A DNA stretch of 64,000 bases, from NCBI RefSeq assembly GCF_026016325.1, contig NZ_CP087203.1, positions 6,262,001-6,326,000 of the forward strand, read 5' to 3'. Within the stretch, counting starts at the first letter, position 1; the number at the start of each line of letters is the position of its first letter. Origin of the DNA: Pseudomonas sp. B21-056. Its GTDB lineage: Bacteria; Pseudomonadota; Gammaproteobacteria; Pseudomonadales; Pseudomonadaceae. Both the position numbers and the translations under genes were made by a program. The notes beneath the pieces were generated by a model. The model did no database searches. It had not been told where the DNA came from and saw only the letters and a list, made by a program, of their open reading frames with translations. Shown piece by piece: positions 27,243-36,297 of this stretch.

Positions 27243-28778
27243 TCAACGGCGTCGCTGTCGGGTACTGTGTTCTTCGTAGGCACGACTGAATTCACGACCG
27301 AACAGGTCCTGGAAATCCTCCTGGGCTTCCCGGGAAATATTGCTGTAGAGCTCGGTAAACTGCTGCCAATACTGAGCCTGTCGCGAGCCGCTGAAAATCC
27401 CCGACAGCCCGCCGGGCTTGCCCATGCGTTCTTCCAGTTGCGCCGGCTCGAAGCGCGCCAGCAAATGTTTGATCGCCGCTTCCACGCCGGCCATCACCGC
27501 CAGTTGGTGAGCGCGCAGGTCATCGAAGCTGTCACGCACGGCCGCGTCCGGGGCCATGAACGCCTGGTTGCCATGACGCAATAGCAATAGCAGGGCTTCA
27601 TCGACGTTGGGGGCAAACTTCAGCGGGTTGTTTTCCACCGGTTGGATCATCGTTTGCTGGATCCGGAATTCACCCTTGAGGCTGCTGCGGGCGCGCAAGA
27701 CGTCGATCAGGCCTTCGACCATCAACCGATAGCTGCGCCCGATGCTTTCCATCTGCGCCTCGGCCTGGGCCTTGTCCAAGCGCAACTGCTCCAGGCCGGC
27801 GCCGCGCAGGAAGGCTTGCAGCAGGTCGGGTTGGGCGGCGTCGACCGGAACGGCCGGCGTGGCTGGCATGACTGGCGCAACTGGCGGCTCGACACGGGCC
27901 AGCGGCGGCTCGGGCAGCGGCGCAGGTTCGCTCGGTATGCGGATATCCGCCAGGTTGAACTCGGCGACACTCGTCTCAGGGGCGAAAATGTCAGGCAGCG
28001 GGATCGGCGGCTCGGGTACTTGCGGCACGGCGATCGAAACCGGTTCGACCACCGGCAGTTGTGCAACCGGCGGCGCGGCGACGGCTACCGGGGCCACGGT
28101 CACGGGCGCCGGCTTGTCGCTGAACAGGTCCCAATCCTCAGGAATCACCGAGGCCGAACTCATCGCTACAGGTTCGACCACGGGCGGCGGGCTGGGACGG
28201 GGAATCGGCGTCGGCGGACGGAAATCATGCTGTTGGGCCGGCACATGATCCGGTTGGGTGGCCGGCGGCACGCTGGACGGCGCGAGGAAATCGAACAGGT
28301 CGGGCATGGTGTCCATGGCGGACACGCCCTGGAACTGCGCCGGCGGAACCATGGCGATCGGCGCGGGGGTATTCACCGCAGCGCCCTGGCGCCCCATCAG
28401 GGCCTCGAAGCTGCTGGAGGATTCGGCAAAGGGGTTGCTGTCGGTGACCGGCAGGTTGAAGTCGACGCGGGCCTGGATTTCATAATCGCCGATGCGGATG
28501 ATTTCGCCATCCTGCAGGGGTTCACTGTTGCCTTTGCGCAGACGAATACCGGTCTTGACCAATTCCACGCCATTGGTGCTGTTATCGGTTAAATAATACC
28601 GGCCGTCTTTGTATTGAATAACGCAATGTTTACCGGACACCAAGCGTTCAGGATCCGGTAATACCCAGTCATTATCGGAATTACGGCCAATTGCCATCAC
28701 TCCCTGGTCCATGGACTTTTCAGAACACTGACCGGGAGTAATCTTGTGATAACTAGTGATAGTCAAACACAGTGGCAT
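27243..28778 (-). CDS. fha1: Fha1/TagH, FHA-domain scaffold phosphorylated by PpkA
   Basis: A 511-aa protein. The N-terminal FHA domain (about 1-105) has the phosphothreonine-binding motifs GRNSDNDW, SGKH and NSTNG. A long Pro/Val/Ala-rich linker follows (about 140-320), then a conserved C-terminal helical domain (about 330-500, FLRGAGLEQLRLDKAQAEAQ). In P. aeruginosa Thr phosphorylation of Fha1 by PpkA triggers assembly. It is the first gene of the minus-strand operon. Its ribosome site overlaps a CANGGANG motif, a candidate RsmA site. Confidence 0.93.
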   Translation of the reverse strand: MPLCLTITSYHKITPGQCSEKSMDQGVMAIGRNSDNDWVLPDPERLVSGKHCVIQYKDGRYYLTDNSTNGVELVKTGIRLRKGNSEPLQDGEIIRIGDYEIQARVDFNLPVTDSNPFAESSSSFEALMGRQGAAVNTPAPIAMVPPAQFQGVSAMDTMPDLFDFLAPSSVPPATQPDHVPAQQHDFRPPTPIPRPSPPPVVEPVAMSSASVIPEDWDLFSDKPAPVTVAPVAVAAPPVAQLPVVEPVSIAVPQVPEPPIPLPDIFAPETSVAEFNLADIRIPSEPAPLPEPPLARVEPPVAPVMPATPAVPVDAAQPDLLQAFLRGAGLEQLRLDKAQAEAQMESIGRSYRLMVEGLIDVLRARSSLKGEFRIQQTMIQPVENNPLKFAPNVDEALLLLLRHGNQAFMAPDAAVRDSFDDLRAHQLAVMAGVEAAIKHLLARFEPAQLEERMGKPGGLSGIFSGSRQAQYWQQFTELYSNISREAQEDFQDLFGREFSRAYEEHSTRQRRR

Positions 28779-29196
28779 TTCGCCTCCTTGCTGAATACTT
28801 TCGCACGTCTGCGCGTGCGGGTGAGCCGAGGGGGAAATTCGCCTTGGGACTCACCGGAAAACCCTGCAAACAACCGCGAAACGGCTTTTTGCCAGCATGA
28901 TGGCTGATATTAACCGGCCTGCATGACAAAAAACCGCTCTCAGTACCTTCCCAGACCTGCCAGTCGCGCGGGTTGTTAAGCGCCTCACAACTGTAACAGA
29001 GTGGAAATAGCTTACCTTGACAAGCGATAAGTACTACACCAAAAATGCACAACTTCTTGAATATCAATGATGGCACTTTAAGATCATCAAGCATCTAATG
29101 GGCCATTACCGTCAAGGGACATGCGAAGTTCCACCCGGAACTTGCGTGTGAACTGCCCGACTCATTGTTCAGCGGGCGATAGGGAGATCGATCCAA
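28779..29196. promoter_or_regulatory. Divergent control region between fha1 and tssA operons
   Basis: A 418-bp intergenic region, relatively AT-rich (especially 28990-29090), from which both T6SS operons are read outward. It must hold both promoters. TTGACA occurs near 29017 on the plus strand but I could not find a convincing -10 partner, so I do not mark promoters. A short minus-strand frame across it (28753-29094) is not a plausible gene. Confidence 0.6.
28783..28790 (-). promoter_or_regulatory. Candidate RsmA/CsrA-binding site over the fha1 ribosome site
   Basis: On the minus strand CAAGGAGG lies just upstream of the fha1 ATG (GGAGG ends 4 bases before the start) and exactly matches the CANGGANG consensus. 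RsmA is known to repress translation of HSI-I genes, including fha1, in P. aeruginosa under Gac/Rsm control. The match is visible; actual binding is inferred. Confidence 0.5.
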
Positions 29197-30234
29197 GTGG
29201 ATGTGCCTTTGTTGCTCGCCGCCGTTTCCGCGAACTCGCCTTGTGGCGAAGACCTGGAATATGACGCGGATTTCCTGCGCCTGGAGCGTGATTCCCGAGG
29301 CCAACCCGAGCGCAGCATGGGCGACTCGATATTGCCCGCCGAGCCTCCCGAGTGGCGCAGCATCCAGCAACAGAGCCTGGACCTGCTGCAACGCAGCAAA
29401 GACCTGCGCATCACCCATTTCCTGTTGCAAAGCTCCCTGGCCCTCGAAGGCCTTCCAGGCCTGGCCCGCGTCCTGACGCTGATCAGCGAATTGCTCAAGC
29501 AATACTGGGCCGACCTGCACCCGCGCCTGGATGCCGATGACGACAACGATCCCACCGTGCGCATCAATGCCCTCGCCGGCCTGACGTCCGATGTCACCAT
29601 CCGTCTGCTGCGCGAAAGCATCCTGGCCCGGTCGCGCACTTTCGGCGCCGTCAGCCTGCGCGCCGCCGCCAACGCCAGCGGCCTGCAAAGCTTCGCCGAC
29701 GAAAGCCTCGGTGCCGAACAGCTTGCCGGCGCGTTGCTCGACAGCGATCCCGAGCAGTTGGAAATCACCCGTGCGGCGCTGCTGGAAGCCCGCGCCGCCG
29801 CCGAAGCCATCGAACAGCAGGTCAGCGATCAGGTCGGTTCCGCCCAGGGCGTGGACCTCGGTCCGCTGAAGCAGCCCCTGAAGATGGCCTTGCAGATCCT
29901 CGGTCAATTCGCCCCGCAGAGCGGCGACAGCAGCCTGACCGAGACTGCCGCCGACGACAGCGCCGCGCCGGCTGAATACACCAGCGCGCCGAGCGCACCG
30001 CGCAACACCGGCACGAGCACCGTCAGCGGTGAAATCAACAACCGCGACGATGTGCTGCGCAGCCTGGACCGGATTCTTGCCTACTACACCCGTCACGAGC
30101 CCTCCAGCCCCCTGCCGGTGCTGCTGAATCGGGCGAAGAATCTGGTGCACGCCGACTTCGCGGCCATCGTGCGCAACCTGATTCCCGACGGCATGAGTCA
30201 ATTTGAAAACCTGCGCGGCCCGGACAGCGAATAA
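29197..30234 (+). CDS. tssA: TssA, baseplate/sheath priming protein
   Basis: A 345-aa protein of the TssA family with the N-terminal ImpA region (SANSPCGEDLEYDADFLRLE) and a short C-terminal helical region (RSLDRILAYYTRHEPSSPLP). It coordinates tube and sheath polymerisation from the baseplate. The start is GTG at 29197, supported by AGGGAG about 9 bases upstream. First gene of the plus-strand operon. Confidence 0.93.
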   Translation: MDVPLLLAAVSANSPCGEDLEYDADFLRLERDSRGQPERSMGDSILPAEPPEWRSIQQQSLDLLQRSKDLRITHFLLQSSLALEGLPGLARVLTLISELLKQYWADLHPRLDADDDNDPTVRINALAGLTSDVTIRLLRESILARSRTFGAVSLRAAANASGLQSFADESLGAEQLAGALLDSDPEQLEITRAALLEARAAAEAIEQQVSDQVGSAQGVDLGPLKQPLKMALQILGQFAPQSGDSSLTETAADDSAAPAEYTSAPSAPRNTGTSTVSGEINNRDDVLRSLDRILAYYTRHEPSSPLPVLLNRAKNLVHADFAAIVRNLIPDGMSQFENLRGPDSE

Positions 30235-30315
30235 CAGCAAGCGGATCACGCAGTCACGTCACCGGCCCCACCGGATGACGCCAACACCGTCGCTCAAGCG
30301 ACCAGGAGCAGCAAC

Positions 30316-30822
30316 GTGGCGAAGCAAAGTTCTCAGAAATTCATCGCGCGCAACCGCGCGCCTCGAGTGCAGATCGAGTACGACGTCGAGCTCTACGGCG
30401 CCGAGAAGAAGGTCCAGTTGCCCTTCGTCATGGGCGTAATGGCCGACCTCGCCGGCAAGCCTGCCGAGCCTCTGGCACCCGTGGCCGACCGCAAGTTCCT
30501 TGAGATCGACGTCGACAATTTCGACTCGCGCCTCAAGGCCATGCAACCACGCGTAGCGTTCCATGTGCCCAACGAACTGACCGGCGAAGGCAACCTGAGC
30601 CTGGACCTGACATTCGAAAGCATGGACGACTTCAGCCCGGCCGCCGTGGCCCGCAAGGTCGACTCGCTGAACAAGTTGCTCGAAGCACGCACCCAACTGG
30701 CCAACCTGCTGACCTACATGGACGGCAAGACCGGCGCCGAAGAAATCATCATGAAGGCGATCAAGGACCCAGCGCTGTTGCAGGCCCTGGCGAGCGCGCC
30801 GAAGCCAGCACAGGATCAATGA
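30316..30822 (+). CDS. tssB: TssB, contractile sheath small subunit
   Basis: A 168-aa sheath protein (MAKQSSQKFIARNRAPRVQI...) with the conserved VQIEYDVELYGAEKKVQLPF segment. With TssC it forms the contractile sheath around the Hcp tube. Starts with GTG, preceded by AGGAGC. Its stop overlaps the first of two possible tssC starts. Confidence 0.96.
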   Translation: MAKQSSQKFIARNRAPRVQIEYDVELYGAEKKVQLPFVMGVMADLAGKPAEPLAPVADRKFLEIDVDNFDSRLKAMQPRVAFHVPNELTGEGNLSLDLTFESMDDFSPAAVARKVDSLNKLLEARTQLANLLTYMDGKTGAEEIIMKAIKDPALLQALASAPKPAQDQ

Positions 30823-30824
30823 TC

Positions 30825-32321
30825 ATGACCGACAATACCGCCCGCGAAGGCGCACAGAACCTCGGCGCGACCGAAGAAACCAGCGAATTCGCGTCCCTGC
30901 TGCTGCAAGAATTCAAGCCCAAGACCGAGCGCGCCCGCGAAGCGGTCGAGACCGCCGTGCGCACGCTGGCCGAACAGGCCCTGGCGCAGACCGACCTGGT
31001 GTCCAACGACGCCATCAAGTCGATCGAGTCGATCATCGCCGCCATCGACGCCAAACTCACCGCCCAGGTCAACCAGGTCATCCACCACCCGGACTTCCAG
31101 CAGCTGGAAAGCGCCTGGCGTGGCCTGCACTACCTGGTCAACAACACCGAGACCGATGAGCAGCTCAAGATCCGCGTGCTCAATATCTCCAAGCCCGACC
31201 TGCACAAGACCCTGAAGAAATTCAAGGGCACCGCGTGGGACCAGAGCCCGCTCTTCAAGAAGATGTACGAAGAAGAATACGGCCAGTTCGGCGGCGAGCC
31301 TTATGGCTGCCTGGTAGGCGACTACTACTTCGACCAGTCGCCACCGGACGTGGAGCTGCTGGGCGAACTGTCGAAAGTCTGCGCGGCGATGCACGCCCCG
31401 TTCATTTCCGCCGCCTCGCCGACCGTGATGGGCATGGGCTCGTGGCAGGAACTGTCGAACCCGCGCGACCTGACCAAGATCTTCACCACGCCGGAATACG
31501 CCGGCTGGCGCTCGCTGCGTGAATCGGAAGACTCGCGCTACATCGGCCTGACCATGCCACGCTTCCTGGCGCGCCTGCCATACGGCGCCAAGACCGACCC
31601 GGTGGAAGCCTTCGCCTTCGAAGAAAACACCGACGGCGCCGACAGCTCGAAATACACCTGGGCCAACGCCGCCTACGCGATGGCAGTAAACATCAACCGT
31701 TCGTTCAAACACTTCGGCTGGTGCTCGCGCATCCGCGGCGTGGAGTCCGGCGGTGAAGTGGAAAACCTGCCGGCCCACACGTTCCCGACCGATGACGGTG
31801 GCGTGGACATGAAGTGCCCGACCGAGATCGCCATTTCGGACCGCCGTGAAGCGGAACTGGCGAAAAACGGTTTCATGCCGCTGCTGCACAAGAAAAACAC
31901 CGACTTCGCCGCGTTCATCGGCGCCCAGTCGTTGCAGAAACCGGCCGAATACGACGACCCGGACGCCACCGCCAACGCCAACCTGGCCGCACGCCTGCCG
32001 TACCTGTTCGCCACCTGCCGGTTCGCCCATTACCTGAAGTGCATCGTGCGCGACAAGATCGGTTCCTTCAAAGAGAAGGACGAGATGCAGCGCTGGTTGC
32101 AGGACTGGATCCTCAACTACGTCGACGGCGACCCGGCGCACTCCACCGAAACCACCAAGGCCCAGCACCCACTGGCAGCGGCCGAAGTGATCGTCGAAGA
32201 AGTCGAAGGCAACCCGGGGTACTACAACTCCAAGTTCTTCCTGCGCCCGCACTACCAGCTCGAAGGACTGACCGTGTCGCTGCGCCTGGTTTCGAAACTG
32301 CCTTCGGCAAAGGGCGCGTAA
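30825..32321 (+). CDS. tssC: TssC, contractile sheath large subunit
   Basis: A 498-aa protein with the signature AWRGLHYLVNNTETDEQLKI and a C-terminal FFLRPHYQLEGLTVSLRLVS. It interlocks with TssB to make the sheath; ClpV recycles the contracted form. Two ATGs are possible: 30819 overlaps the tssB stop, while 30825 lies 9 bases after AGGA and is better spaced. Confidence 0.96.
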   Translation: MTDNTAREGAQNLGATEETSEFASLLLQEFKPKTERAREAVETAVRTLAEQALAQTDLVSNDAIKSIESIIAAIDAKLTAQVNQVIHHPDFQQLESAWRGLHYLVNNTETDEQLKIRVLNISKPDLHKTLKKFKGTAWDQSPLFKKMYEEEYGQFGGEPYGCLVGDYYFDQSPPDVELLGELSKVCAAMHAPFISAASPTVMGMGSWQELSNPRDLTKIFTTPEYAGWRSLRESEDSRYIGLTMPRFLARLPYGAKTDPVEAFAFEENTDGADSSKYTWANAAYAMAVNINRSFKHFGWCSRIRGVESGGEVENLPAHTFPTDDGGVDMKCPTEIAISDRREAELAKNGFMPLLHKKNTDFAAFIGAQSLQKPAEYDDPDATANANLAARLPYLFATCRFAHYLKCIVRDKIGSFKEKDEMQRWLQDWILNYVDGDPAHSTETTKAQHPLAAAEVIVEEVEGNPGYYNSKFFLRPHYQLEGLTVSLRLVSKLPSAKGA

Positions 32322-32337
32322 TCCGACCCCTTGATGT

Positions 32338-32440
32338 GATCGTTCCCACGCTCGGCGTGGGAATGCCGCCCGGGACGCTCCGCGTCCCTGGAACGCAGAG
32401 CGTCCCAAGATGCGTTGCCACGCAGAGCGTGGGAACGATC
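32338..32440. repeat. Pseudomonas interspersed palindromic repeat between tssC and hcp
   Basis: A second copy of the repeat also found at 839-955/2244-2265. It starts GATCGTTCCCACGCTC and ends GAGCGTGGGAACGATC, so its ends are inverted repeats of each other, with further hairpins inside. It lies in the tssC-hcp gap of the operon and could separate the expression of hcp from the upstream genes through RNA processing or 3'-end protection. Confidence 0.8.
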
Positions 32441-32481
32441 GACACAACACAACGTGGTTAGAAACCACACAGGGAGAAAAC

Positions 32482-32970
32482 ATGGCTGTTGATATTTTCA
32501 TCAAGATCGGCGACATCAAGGGCGAGTCCATGGACAAGGCCCACAAGGACGAGATCGACGTCCTGAACTGGAGCTGGGGCATGTCCCAGTCCGGCAACAT
32601 GCACACCGGCAGCGGTGGTGGCGCCGGCAAGGTGAACATCCAGGACCTGTCGCTGACCAAGTACGTCGACAAGGCTTCGCCGAACCTGATGATGCACTGC
32701 GCCAGCGGCAAGCACATCGACAAGGTCAAGTTGACCGTGCGCAAGGCCGGCGGTGAAAGCCAGGTCGAGTACATGATCATCAACCTGGAAGAAGTGCTGA
32801 TCACCTCCCTGAGCACTGGCGGCTCGGGCAGCGATGATCGCCTGACCGAAAACGTCACCCTGAACTTCGCCAAGGTGCTGGTGGACTACCAGCCGCAGAA
32901 AGCCGACGGCACCAAGGAAGGCGGTCCGGTCAAGTTCGGCTGGAACGTGCGTCAGAACGTCAAGGTGTAA
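32482..32970 (+). CDS. hcp: Hcp, T6SS inner-tube protein
   Basis: A 162-aa Hcp1-type protein (MAVDIFIKIGDIKGESMDKA..., with DVLNWSWGMSQSG). Hexamers stack into the tube propelled out of the cell and act as chaperones for small effectors such as Tae-type amidases. ATG 32482 follows AGGGAGAA; an upstream in-frame ATG at 32410 lies within the repeat and is rejected. A hairpin follows the stop. Confidence 0.96.
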   Translation: MAVDIFIKIGDIKGESMDKAHKDEIDVLNWSWGMSQSGNMHTGSGGGAGKVNIQDLSLTKYVDKASPNLMMHCASGKHIDKVKLTVRKAGGESQVEYMIINLEEVLITSLSTGGSGSDDRLTENVTLNFAKVLVDYQPQKADGTKEGGPVKFGWNVRQNVKV

Positions 32971-32973
32971 TCG

Positions 32974-33007
32974 AACACGCCCCCGGTGCCACGCGCCGGG
33001 GGTGTTT
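32974..33007 (+). terminator. Hairpin after hcp, possible partial terminator
   Basis: AACACGCCCCCGG pairs with CCGGGGGTGTT across a short loop, 3 bases after the hcp stop. The T tract is weak (GTTTGG). It may protect the abundant hcp transcript and reduce read-through into tae4 and the baseplate genes. Confidence 0.55.
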
Positions 33008-33051
33008 GGTGCTTGCTCTCATCCAATCCTTTACCGCGCGGTGTCTGAGTC

Positions 33052-33492
33052 ATGGCCAAGCCTTCGTTTATCAATTTGTGGAACAGCTATCCCAATACGC
33101 CAACGCCCTGCGACGGCCCTTGGGACAATCAATGCGCTATCCGCATGAGTGTCACGCTCAACGCGGAAAAAACCATCAAGGTCAACAAGTCGACCTATAC
33201 CGAACCCAAATGCGCGCACGAACACGCACGGGGGGCGGAGTCGTTGGCCAACTGGCTCTGGCGACATCATCTAGGGCGTCCGCTGATTCTCTCGGGAAGT
33301 GCCGAAGATCGGCGCAAGCTCATTCAGAAGACCGGGATCATCTTCTTCAAGGACTGCTTTGCACGGCATGGGCAATCCCTGGAAGCACGCACCGGCGACC
33401 ACATCGATCTGTGGAATCGCGGCAGGGTCACGGGCGACTTCGCCGACCAGGCCCATCGCTCAAAACAAGTCTGGTTCTGGGAACTGTCATGA
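33052..33492 (+). CDS. tae4: Tae4-family T6SS peptidoglycan amidase effector
   Basis: A 146-aa NlpC/P60-like amidase starting MAKPSFINLWNSYPNT. The catalytic Cys is C28 in NQCAIRMS and the His-Asp pair is H117/D119 in GDHIDLWN, both typical of Tae4 enzymes, which cut the D-Glu to mDAP bond of peptidoglycan in target cells. No signal peptide is present, as expected for an Hcp-delivered effector. It lies directly after hcp and overlaps the next gene in an ATGA arrangement. Confidence 0.92.
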   Translation: MAKPSFINLWNSYPNTPTPCDGPWDNQCAIRMSVTLNAEKTIKVNKSTYTEPKCAHEHARGAESLANWLWRHHLGRPLILSGSAEDRRKLIQKTGIIFFKDCFARHGQSLEARTGDHIDLWNRGRVTGDFADQAHRSKQVWFWELS

Positions 33493-33935
33493 TCAAGCCA
33501 ACGCTACAGTCGCTTCTGGCCAGTTGCATGATCGTAAGCCTGCACGCCTGTGCCGAAACGGTGCCTGCCGATGCGAACCGGGCGAGCAACAACCAGGTCG
33601 ACCTTGGCGGCCAGATCCTGACCCTGGAAAACCACAACCAACGTTGCGCCCTACGCAAACCGGATCAAAGCGTCCTGACCCTGGACATGACATGGCCCTG
33701 CCACCTGAGCGTCGATCGCCAGGACAAGCCACGGGTCGAGAGTTTCAATAACGCAAAAATCATCATCGTCCAGCACTTTGAGGCCGAACCTGCACCCAGT
33801 CAGGAGTGCCGCTCCCAGTACCAGGCCGTCAGGCTGATAGCCGGTCGCCTGGAAGCCTCGATGCTCGCCGAAGGCGGCCGTTGCACTCAAGGTGCCGTCG
33901 ACCAGAAAAACTTCGTGGCCCTTTTTACGTGGTAA
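33489..33935 (+). CDS. Putative immunity lipoprotein for Tae4 (not recognisably Tai4)
   Basis: A 148-aa exported protein starting [20 protein letters not shown] with a Cys at 21 that could be a weak lipobox (LHAC). The mature part has four further Cys residues and looks beta-rich ([32 protein letters not shown]). Immunity to a periplasmic amidase must act in the periplasm, which fits the exported nature. Coupling to tae4 by a 4-bp overlap makes immunity the best guess. It does not show the helical pattern of classical Tai4. The stop overlaps the tssE start by 7 bp. Confidence 0.65.
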   Translation: MIKPTLQSLLASCMIVSLHACAETVPADANRASNNQVDLGGQILTLENHNQRCALRKPDQSVLTLDMTWPCHLSVDRQDKPRVESFNNAKIIIVQHFEAEPAPSQECRSQYQAVRLIAGRLEASMLAEGGRCTQGAVDQKNFVALFTW

Positions 33936-34441
33936 CCGAAATCGCCACCCGCGATCGCCTCCAACCCTCCCTATTGGACCGGTTGACCGACGACGATCCG
34001 ACCAATCCCAAGGAAAGCGCCGACAAGCGCGTGCTGTCGCTCACCCAGCTGAAAGCCTCGGTGCTGCGTGACCTGGCGTGGTTGCTCAATACCACTTCGT
34101 TGCTCGACGCCGATGCCACGCTGCATACCCCGGCGGGCACCTCGGTGGTGAACTTCGGGCTGCCGGCGCTGGCCGGCAACAGCGCGTCGAACGTCGATCT
34201 TTCGGCGCTGGAAGCCCTGATCCAGCAAGCCATCGCCACCTTCGAGCCGCGCATCCTGCGCCATACCCTGCGCGTGCGCGCCCGGGCGACAGCCGAGATG
34301 AACCACAACGCCTTGAGTTTCGAGATCGAAGGCGACCTCTGGGCCCAGCCGGTGCCGCTGCGCCTGATGCTGCAAACCGACCTGGACCTGGAAACCGGCC
34401 ATGTGCGGGTGGTCAACGCCGATCAGCGGAGACGCTCATGA
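33929..34441 (+). CDS. tssE: TssE, gp25-like baseplate protein
   Basis: A 170-aa gp25-family protein with the typical [15 protein letters not shown] start and the conserved [11 protein letters not shown] and [20 protein letters not shown] segments. Start is GTG 33929 ([10 protein letters not shown]), overlapping the end of the preceding gene; the longer open frame from 33806 is not needed. Stop overlaps tssF (ATGA). No tagJ gene lies before it, unlike HSI-I. Confidence 0.93.
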   Translation: MVTEIATRDRLQPSLLDRLTDDDPTNPKESADKRVLSLTQLKASVLRDLAWLLNTTSLLDADATLHTPAGTSVVNFGLPALAGNSASNVDLSALEALIQQAIATFEPRILRHTLRVRARATAEMNHNALSFEIEGDLWAQPVPLRLMLQTDLDLETGHVRVVNADQRRRS

Positions 34442-36297
34442 ACCCGCGCCTGCTGGAGCTGTACAACCAGGAACTGCACCACGTGCGCGAAAGCGCGGCG
34501 GAGTTCGCCAAGGAATACCCCAAGATCGCCAGTCGGCTGACGTTGTCCGGCATGGACTGCGCCGACCCTTATGTCGAACGGCTGCTGGAAGGTTTCGCCT
34601 ACCTGACGGCGCGGGTTCAACTCAAGCTCGACGCCGAGTACCCGACCTTCACCCACAACCTGCTGGAAATCGCCTACCCCCATTACCTGGCGCCGACGCC
34701 GTCGATGACCGTGGTGCAGATGCAGGCTGATCCCGACGAAGGTTCATTGAGCAGCGGCTTCGAGCTGCCCCGTGACAGTGTCCTGCGCGCCGCCCTCGGT
34801 CGTGAAACCCAGACCTGCTGCGAGTACCGCACCGCCCACTCGGTGACGTTGTGGCCATTGCAGGTCAGCCAGGCCGAGTACTTCGGCAACCCGTCCACGG
34901 TGCTCGGGCGCTTGGCGGCCAGTGAGCCGAAAGCCAAGGCCGGCCTGCGCCTGACCCTGCGCACCGGCGCCGAATTGCCGTTCAACAGCCTGGCCCTGGA
35001 CAACCTGCCGCTGTACCTCAGCGGCGCGGACGAGCAACCGTTCCGCCTCTACGAACAACTGCTGGGCAGCGCCTGCGCGGTGTTCGCCCGCCAGCCCGGC
35101 GGCAATTGGGTGGAGCGGCTGCCCCAGGATGCATTGCGCTCCCGCGGCTTCGATGATGTCGACGCTGCGCTGCCAGTGGTGCCGCGGGCGTTCCAGGGCT
35201 ATCGCCTGTTGCAGGAATACTTCGCCCTGCCCCAGCGCTTTCTGTTCGTCGACTTCACCCAACTGAGCCGGGCAGTCAAGCGCTGCGACGGCCAGGAGCT
35301 GGAGTTGATCGTGCTGTTCGACCGCCACGACCCGAGCCTGGAAGGCAGCGTCGGCGCTGCGCAGTTCCTGCCGTTCTGCACCCCGGCCATTAACCTGTTT
35401 CCCAAGCGCCTGGACCGCATCCACCTGTCGGACCGGGTCAACGAGCACCACCTGATCGCTGACCGCACCCGACCGATGGATTTCGAAGTGCATTCGCTGA
35501 CCGGTCTCACCGGCCACGGCACCGGGCCGGAGCAGCCGTTCCTGCCGTTCTATGCCGTGCGCGACCCGTCCCGCTATGGCCGTGACCAGGCCTATTACAC
35601 GGTGCGCCGTGAACCGCGGGTGTTGTCCAGCGATCAGCGGCGCAACGGCCCGCGCTCGACCTACATCGGCAGCGAAACCTTTGTCAGCCTGGTGGACAGT
35701 CACCAGGCGCCCTACCGCCACGATCTGCGTCAATTAGGCGTGACCGCGCTGTGCACCAACCGCGACCTGCCGCTGTTCATGAGCGTGGGCAACGGCAAGA
35801 CCGACTTCACCCTGGCCGACAGTGCGCCGGTGGGCGCCGTGCGCTGCGTCGCCGGGCCGAGTCGCCCACGGGCCAGCCATGCCCACGACGCCAAGGCCTG
35901 GCGGCTGATCAGCCAACTCTCGCTGAACTACTTGTCCCTCAGCGAACAAGGCCAGGGCGCCGCCGCCCTGCGCGAACTGCTGCGCCTGTATGGCGACAGC
36001 AACGACGCGGCGTTGCAATTGCAGATCGAAGGCCTGCGGGACGTCAGCAGCAAGGCCTGCACCCGGCGCCTGCCGATGCCCGGCCCGATCGTGTTCGGTC
36101 GCGGCCTGGAGATCACCCTGGAATTCGATGAAAACGCGTTTCGCGGCACCGGGGTGTTTCTGCTCGGCGCGGTGTTCGAGCGCTTCCTGGCACGCTACGT
36201 GTCGATCAACAGTTTTACCGAGACGGTGATTCGTACCACCGAACGCGGCGAGATCATGCGATGGAAAGCCAAGCCCGGACGTCGTCCGACCCTGTGA
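34438..36297 (+). CDS. tssF: TssF, baseplate wedge protein
   Basis: A 619-aa TssF/ImpG protein starting [20 protein letters not shown], the family's diagnostic N-terminus, and containing [11 protein letters not shown]. With TssG it makes the baseplate wedge that TssK binds. I chose ATG 34438 (ATGA overlap with tssE) rather than 34078, which would overlap tssE extensively. Confidence 0.95.
   Translation: MNPRLLELYNQELHHVRESAAEFAKEYPKIASRLTLSGMDCADPYVERLLEGFAYLTARVQLKLDAEYPTFTHNLLEIAYPHYLAPTPSMTVVQMQADPDEGSLSSGFELPRDSVLRAALGRETQTCCEYRTAHSVTLWPLQVSQAEYFGNPSTVLGRLAASEPKAKAGLRLTLRTGAELPFNSLALDNLPLYLSGADEQPFRLYEQLLGSACAVFARQPGGNWVERLPQDALRSRGFDDVDAALPVVPRAFQGYRLLQEYFALPQRFLFVDFTQLSRAVKRCDGQELELIVLFDRHDPSLEGSVGAAQFLPFCTPAINLFPKRLDRIHLSDRVNEHHLIADRTRPMDFEVHSLTGLTGHGTGPEQPFLPFYAVRDPSRYGRDQAYYTVRREPRVLSSDQRRNGPRSTYIGSETFVSLVDSHQAPYRHDLRQLGVTALCTNRDLPLFMSVGNGKTDFTLADSAPVGAVRCVAGPSRPRASHAHDAKAWRLISQLSLNYLSLSEQGQGAAALRELLRLYGDSNDAALQLQIEGLRDVSSKACTRRLPMPGPIVFGRGLEITLEFDENAFRGTGVFLLGAVFERFLARYVSINSFTETVIRTTERGEIMRWKAKPGRRPTL

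Noticed and set aside
28753-29094. 113-aa minus-strand frame in the divergent T6SS control region
   Set aside because: It overlaps the fha1 start and has no family resemblance or ribosome site.
32410-32481. Longer start for hcp
   Set aside because: The added residues come from the interspersed repeat, and the ribosome site is placed for ATG 32482.
33489-33935. Calling the tae4 partner Tai4
   Set aside because: The visible pattern (exported, Cys-rich, beta-like) does not match the helical Tai4 family, so only a positional immunity call is made.
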